Source: IDS-8 sp035304345
GTDB lineage: Bacteria > Pseudomonadota > Gammaproteobacteria > Steroidobacterales > Woeseiaceae
Length of the DNA stretch: 64,000 nt
Assembly (NCBI GenBank): GCA_035304345.1
Contig: DATGQE010000090.1
Span: 1-64,000, forward strand
Direction of reading: 5' to 3'
Made by a program: the position numbers and the translations under genes. Below the pieces are notes generated by a model that made no database searches, was not told the DNA's origin, and worked only from the letters and a program-made list of their open reading frames with translations. Shown here piece by piece: positions 59,991 through 64,000 of the stretch. Within the stretch, counting starts at the first letter, position 1; each line of letters opens with the position of its first letter.

Positions 59991-61517
59991 ATGAGTTCAC
60001 CCAAGGCTCCGTCGCTGCTCGACGCGCTGATCCCGCTGCTCACGCTGATCGTCCTCCTCGTCCTCTGCGTTTACCTGTTCGGATCCGATGCGACCGGCGG
60101 ACCGACGCAGATCGTCCTCATCCTCGGGGCCGCCGTGGCGGCGCTCGTGGCGGTGCGCAACGGGCATCCCTGGCCCGAGATACAGAAGGCGATCGTCGCG
60201 GGCATCGGGACCGCGATGGGCGCGATCATGATCCTGCTCATGGTGGGAGCGCTGATCGGTGCCTGGCTGATCTCGGGTACGGTGCCGTCGCTCATCTATT
60301 ACGGACTGGAGCTGCTCGACCCGAAGTTCTTCTTCGTCGCGACGTGCCTGGTGTGCTCGATCACCTCGCTCGCGACCGGCAGCTCATGGACGACTGCCGG
60401 CACGCTCGGCGTTGCCCTGATCGGGGTGGCGATGGGTCTCGGGCTGTCGCCGGCGATCGCGGCCGGCGCGGTCGTCTCGGGTGCGTACTTCGGCGACAAG
60501 ATGTCACCGTTGTCGGACACGACGAACCTCGCGCCGGCGGTGGCGGGGTCCGACCTTTTCGAGCACATCCGGCACATGGCGTGGACCACCGTTCCTTCGT
60601 ACCTCATCGCGCTCGTCCTGTTCCTGTTCGTCGGTTTCGGTGTCGAGTCGAGCGCGACTCCGGGTTCGCTCGAGGCTTTGCAGGCGACACTCGACGACGC
60701 TTTCAACATCAGCGTGTGGACGCTGCTTCCGCTGGTGCTGGTGCTGTGGCTCGCCGCACGCAAGAAGCCGCCCTTGCCCACGATCCTGGCCGGTGCCCTT
60801 TTCGGTGCGGTGATCGCGGCCGTCATGCAGCCGCAGGTCGTGCTGTCCTTCGCCGATGCGCCCGAGACGTGGCCGGCGCTGGCGCTGATCAAGGGCGTAT
60901 GGCTCGCGCTCGCGAACGGCTACGTGTCCGCCACCGGGGTGGCGGCCGTCGACGAGCTGCTCTCGCGCGGCGGCATGTCGAGCATGCTCAGCACGATCTG
61001 GCTGGTCCTCGCGGCACTCGCGTTCGGCGCAGTGATGGAGCACGCGGGCATGCTGGAGCGGCTGATCCGGGCGACGCTCAAGGCGGCGAAGTCCACGGGC
61101 TCGCTGATCGCGACCGTCGCCACGAGCGCCATCGGCATGAACATCGTCGCCGCGGACCAGTACATCGCGATCGTGATCCCGGGCAGGATGTTCAAGGCCG
61201 AGTTCGAGCGGCGCAACCTGGAACCGAAGAACCTGTCGCGCACCCTCGAGGATGCCGGCACGATGACCTCGGCGCTGGTGCCGTGGAACACCTGCGGCGC
61301 CTACATGGCGGCGACGCTGGGCGTCGCGACCGTGGCCTACCTGCCGTTCGCGTTCTTCAACCTGCTGAACCCGCTCATCGCCATCTTCTACGGCTTCACC
61401 GGGATCAGCATCAAGCGCATCGAGCCCGCCGAAGGGGAGCAGCAGGCCGGCACGCAGGCTGCCCGGCGGCTGGCGGACGGCGCGGGCGAGAAGTCGGCGA
61501 AGGCCGGCGCGGCCTGA
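59991..61517 (+). CDS. nhaC: NhaC-family Na+/H+ antiporter
   Basis: 508 aa with about twelve helices. FVATCLVCSITSLATGSSWT, AYFGDKMSPLSDTTNLAPAV, GSLIATVATSAIGMNIVAAD and SRTLEDAGTMTSALVPWNTC are the signature segments of NhaC; FGDKMSPLSDTTNLA is nearly diagnostic. ATG 59991 is the natural start. The C-terminal 40 residues are a polar tail. It moves sodium out against protons. Confidence 0.94.
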   Translation: MSSPKAPSLLDALIPLLTLIVLLVLCVYLFGSDATGGPTQIVLILGAAVAALVAVRNGHPWPEIQKAIVAGIGTAMGAIMILLMVGALIGAWLISGTVPSLIYYGLELLDPKFFFVATCLVCSITSLATGSSWTTAGTLGVALIGVAMGLGLSPAIAAGAVVSGAYFGDKMSPLSDTTNLAPAVAGSDLFEHIRHMAWTTVPSYLIALVLFLFVGFGVESSATPGSLEALQATLDDAFNISVWTLLPLVLVLWLAARKKPPLPTILAGALFGAVIAAVMQPQVVLSFADAPETWPALALIKGVWLALANGYVSATGVAAVDELLSRGGMSSMLSTIWLVLAALAFGAVMEHAGMLERLIRATLKAAKSTGSLIATVATSAIGMNIVAADQYIAIVIPGRMFKAEFERRNLEPKNLSRTLEDAGTMTSALVPWNTCGAYMAATLGVATVAYLPFAFFNLLNPLIAIFYGFTGISIKRIEPAEGEQQAGTQAARRLADGAGEKSAKAGAA

Positions 61518-61535
61518 CCGGCCGGGTCGGGGCTG

Positions 61536-61568
61536 GCCGCCGGGCGCGCCGCTAGCGGCCGGCGGCCC
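61536..61568 (+). terminator. GC hairpin after nhaC
   Basis: GGCCGCCGG (61536-61544) pairs with CCGGCGGCC (61560-61568), loop 15 bases, starting 18 bases past the nhaC stop. No T run follows. The rest of the 318-base gap is GC-rich and holds no ORF I would support, apart from the promoter below. Confidence 0.45.
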
Positions 61569-61772
61569 TGCCGGTTCGGGCCGCCTGCGGGACCCCTCTG
61601 CCCGCCTCCGCCGGTCGAGCCGCTGCCCGCCGGGTCGCGGCGAGGCGCGGCCAGCGGGGCTCGCCCACGATCCCCCGGCGGCCCGCTACACCCCTTCAAA
61701 GGCCCTCCCGGAAAACCCTTTCCGCAGTGGAAAATCGCGCCTAAGCCACTGATCTCAATAGCCATTAAAATC

Positions 61773-61800
61773 TTGACTTGGTTTGAAACAGGCTTAATCT
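61773..61800 (+). promoter_or_regulatory. Sigma-70-like promoter for the acidic small protein
   Basis: TTGACT (61773-61778), 16 bases, TAATCT (61795-61800), in an AT-rich patch that stands out in this GC-rich DNA. It is placed 36 bases before ATG 61836, with AGGAG at 61827-61831. This is the clearest consensus promoter I see in the window. Confidence 0.7.
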
Positions 61801-61835
61801 TTGGCGGTGCAACGTCTGGCCCGGCAGGAGCTTGG

Positions 61836-62135
61836 ATGGCCACGCCGACCGACATCGAACCCGTCCCCGAATGGGTCGAAGACGACGACCCGGAGAGCGA
61901 ATTGACTATGGAAATGGATGACGAAGAGCTCGAGTTCGACGAATTTCCTGACGAGGAGGACGAGTTGGTCGCGAAAGCCGGCACGGGGGACGGTTCGCGC
62001 GACTACGTCCCGTTGTGGAGGCTCATCGAAATGTCCCATGAAGACCGAAGTCTCCGCATGGAGCTCGCCGACTTCGAGGACTACGACGATTTCGACAGCC
62101 ATGACGGCGACTACGCCGGCGGCCTGTCGCACTGA
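61836..62135 (+). CDS. Very acidic 99-aa protein of unknown function
   Basis: ATG 61836 has CAGGAG 5 bases upstream. Over a third of the residues are Asp or Glu (WVEDDDPESELTMEMDDEEL). The C-terminal half, DYVPLWRLIEMSHEDRSLRM then ELADFEDYDDFD, looks like an amphipathic helix. No signal peptide or membrane segment. I do not recognise the family. It has its own promoter, and a small basic protein gene follows. Confidence 0.72.
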   Translation: MATPTDIEPVPEWVEDDDPESELTMEMDDEELEFDEFPDEEDELVAKAGTGDGSRDYVPLWRLIEMSHEDRSLRMELADFEDYDDFDSHDGDYAGGLSH

Positions 62136-62255
62136 GCCCGTTTCGCCGCCTTAATCCGGGGAACTTCTCGAGAGCGTTTTTGGAAAGCTGACTTGTTCGG
62201 GTTGGCGGCTGCGGCGCCCCCGTGGCCGCGAGCCCTCGTTCCGAGGCAAGGCAAA

Positions 62256-62435
62256 GTGAGCAAGAAACGGTACGTGGACGCCATTGACGACATGGACGAC
62301 TCGACGCTCGAGTTGCTGGGCAGTCGCGTTTCCAAGCTGGCCGGCGGCGGCAAGAACCGCCTCCGGGAGCGTCGCCCGAGCGACCGCGACTACACCGCGC
62401 CGAAGTCGAAGCGCTCCCGGGACCGGAACGGCTAG
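62256..62435 (+). CDS. Small basic 59-aa protein of unknown function
   Basis: GTG 62256 follows CCGAGGCAAGG. The first third is acidic (KRYVDAIDDMDDSTLELLGS); the rest is basic (KNRLRERRPSDRDY and KSKRSRDRNG). The C-terminus should be disordered and could bind nucleic acid or the acidic neighbour. Weak support: length and charge only. Confidence 0.55.
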   Translation: MSKKRYVDAIDDMDDSTLELLGSRVSKLAGGGKNRLRERRPSDRDYTAPKSKRSRDRNG

Positions 62436-62735
62436 GCCGGGCCCCGGGGTCGACCGGCCGGCGTCCATCGTCGCCCGCCCAAAGACCCGGCCGGGCCGCC
62501 CGCACATGCCGCGGCGCAGGTGTCGCGCGCTACGCGCGGAATAACACCCCCGCTGCCGCCACGGACGGCCCATCCGCACGTCGCGCAGATGCCTGCGACG
62601 TGCATTGACGCGCTTTGCCCAGCGGTCCGCATGGTGGGCCGAATCGAACCCGCCTCCCCGCGTTTCGTTACCATGCTGGCGCTCGCGCGCGCCGCGCGCA
62701 GACATGCGTGTAGCGAAACGACCGGGGGAACTGGC
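62436..62735. other. Intergenic region with palindromes and a 60-bp inverted repeat
   Basis: No gene is supported in these 300 bases. CGCGCG-CTA-CGCGCG (62524-62538) is a small hairpin of the kind seen at other gene ends. CGTTTCG (62661-62667) is inverted as CGAAACG (62714-62720), and partial pairing continues inward (ATG/CAT region), so 62661-62720 can fold just before the CocE gene. Confidence 0.5.
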
Positions 62736-64000
62736 ATGAGAACACACGCAAGGCGGCCGCAGGGCAGCGTCGTCATCGTTTGCCTGCTCGCGCTCGTCAT
62801 TGGTCCGGGGCGCGTGCCCGCCGCGCAGGATCCGTCACCGCCGGTGTACGGCATCGCGGTCGAGCATGCCTGGATTTCCATGCCCGATGGCGTGAGGCTC
62901 TCCGCCGACCTGTACGTACCGGAAGGTGCCGCTCCCGGCGAGCGGTTCCCCGTGCTCCTCGAATACCTGCCGTACCGCAAGGCGGAGTCGCGCGGCCGCA
63001 ACTACTCGCTGTACTCGTACTTCGTGGAACGCGGCTACATCGTCGCCCGGGTCGACGTCCGCGGCACCGGGGAGAGCGAAGGGCGGCTCGTGCCCTACGA
63101 GTATTCGTCCATCGAGACCGAGGACGGCAAGTCCGTGATCGCGTGGCTGGCGGCAGAGCCGCGCTCGAACGGCAACGTCGGCATGTTCGGCATCTCCTGG
63201 GGAGGCTTCAATGCGATCCAGATGGCGATGCTCGAACCGCCGGCCCTGAAAGCGATCATTGCCGTCGACGCCACGGAGGACTTGTACCAGGAGGACGTGC
63301 ATTACATGGACGGCATCATGCACGTCGACTCCTGGGAGATGAGCCAGGACCTCTACAACGCGCTGCCCCCGGCACCTGATTACGTGATCGACGAGGCGTA
63401 TTTCGCCAACCGTTTCGACACCGACCCGTGGATGCTGACCTGGAAGAAGCACCAGCGCGACGGCGATTTCTGGGATCGCTCGCTGTACGGCCGCTGGGAA
63501 GAGATGCGCGTGCCGAGCTTTCACATCGGCGGCTGGTACGACGGTTACCGTGACAGCCTGCCGCGCATGCTGGAGCGGGTAAAGGCGCCGGTGAAGGCGA
63601 TGATCGGGCCCTGGTCGCACGCATTCCCGCACCAGCCGTATCCCGAGCCGGGCATGGAATGGCGTCACGAGGCGGTGCGCTGGTTCGATTACTGGCTGAA
63701 AGGGCGGGACACCGGGATCATGGACGAGCCCCGCTTCGCGGTGTACGTCCGCGAATGGCACCCGCCCGGGCCGTACCTCGAGCGTGCGCCGGGCTACTGG
63801 CGCTGGGAGGACGGCTGGCCGATCGAACGCATCGAGGAGCGCACGCTGTTCCCGCAGCCGAACCACACGCTCGCGGGGAGCGCACCGGAGCGCACCACGC
63901 ACCGGCTGGGTTACGTGCCGTCTTCGGGGCTGGAGGCGGGCGGTCCCGTCATGTGGTGGGGCGACGTCGCGCACGACCAGCGGCCCACCGACGCGTTCAG
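62736..64000 (+). CDS. CocE/NonD-family hydrolase (partial, runs off right end)
   Basis: ATG 62736 is preceded by GGGGGAA at 6 bases. The frame stays open to base 64000 (421 residues seen). Leader VVIVCLLALVIGPGRVPAAQ means export. WISMPDGVRLSADLYVPEGA, DVRGTGESEG, Ser154 (FGISWGGFNA), Asp269 (GGWYDGYRD) and His295 (GPWSHAFP) give a complete triad of the X-Pro dipeptidyl-peptidase/cocaine esterase family. The C-terminal jelly-roll is cut off. It cleaves esters or amides, perhaps of acylated amino acids. Confidence 0.92.
   Translation, partial: MRTHARRPQGSVVIVCLLALVIGPGRVPAAQDPSPPVYGIAVEHAWISMPDGVRLSADLYVPEGAAPGERFPVLLEYLPYRKAESRGRNYSLYSYFVERGYIVARVDVRGTGESEGRLVPYEYSSIETEDGKSVIAWLAAEPRSNGNVGMFGISWGGFNAIQMAMLEPPALKAIIAVDATEDLYQEDVHYMDGIMHVDSWEMSQDLYNALPPAPDYVIDEAYFANRFDTDPWMLTWKKHQRDGDFWDRSLYGRWEEMRVPSFHIGGWYDGYRDSLPRMLERVKAPVKAMIGPWSHAFPHQPYPEPGMEWRHEAVRWFDYWLKGRDTGIMDEPRFAVYVREWHPPGPYLERAPGYWRWEDGWPIERIEERTLFPQPNHTLAGSAPERTTHRLGYVPSSGLEAGGPVMWWGDVAHDQRPTDAF

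Noticed and set aside
62628..62720. Possible tRNA on the minus strand (GGTTCGATTC and GGCCCACCA)
   Set aside because: The T-stem does not pair (G opposite G at two positions) and no D-arm or anticodon arm can be drawn in the 70 bases upstream.

Overview
The window is GC-rich DNA, densely packed with genes. Three SusC-free TonB receptors with classical plugs, an RND pump, an OmpA-type porin, lipoproteins, cytochrome c' and a PA2778/PA2779-type pair together point to a Gram-negative gammaproteobacterium living on peptides and amino acids. Marine or soil lineages such as Woeseia or Steroidobacter relatives are a guess from gene content only. No tRNA, rRNA, CRISPR array, insertion sequence or phage gene was seen. 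Two genes run off the ends: a PD40-propeller protein on the left and a CocE/NonD hydrolase on the right.

Layout. 1-7495: module 1, a TonB receptor divergent from a TPR-sulfotransferase that is coupled to a prolidase-like amidohydrolase. 7534-13939: a catabolic run (MFS carrier, class III aminotransferase, beta-keto acid cleavage enzyme, GNAT acetyltransferase, acetylpolyamine-type deacetylase, ornithine decarboxylase-like enzyme). It matches, step for step, an acetylated beta-lysine/diamine breakdown route. 14050-22451: a YtcJ-like amidohydrolase and a monooxygenase-domain protein, then module 2 (TPR-sulfotransferase, a 307-aa propeller-like protein, TonB receptor, 2OG-Fe(II) hydroxylase). 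22662-29912: AlaX, an RND efflux pair, a PhzF isomerase, a macrodomain protein and two small membrane proteins. 29998-36926: an OmpA-family protein, an S9 peptidase, dapF, a small outer-membrane protein, a methyltransferase and a DUF4256 protein. 36936-40477: a D-amino-acid operon (N-acyl-D-amino-acid deacylase lipoprotein, dgcN, dgcA). 40650-48284: an S9 peptidase followed by module 3 (TPR-sulfotransferase, 307-aa propeller-like protein, TonB receptor). 48471-64000: an exonuclease/phosphatase-family protein, two NhaC-type antiporters, two c-type cytochromes, gamma-glutamyltransferase, an MFS carrier, a PQQ-type sugar dehydrogenase, a double-hotdog protein, the C39-like/PA2779 pair and two tiny charged proteins.

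Two themes stand out. First, the TonB receptor plus TPR-sulfotransferase pairing occurs three times in 48 kb. Two copies carry the same unrecognised 307-aa protein, and every copy has a peptide or amide hydrolase beside it. This looks like a repeated uptake/modification system that I do not know to be described. Second, most of the gaps between convergent genes are filled by palindromic repeats of at least two families. The outer GTAGG of one family supplies the TAG stop codon of about ten genes.
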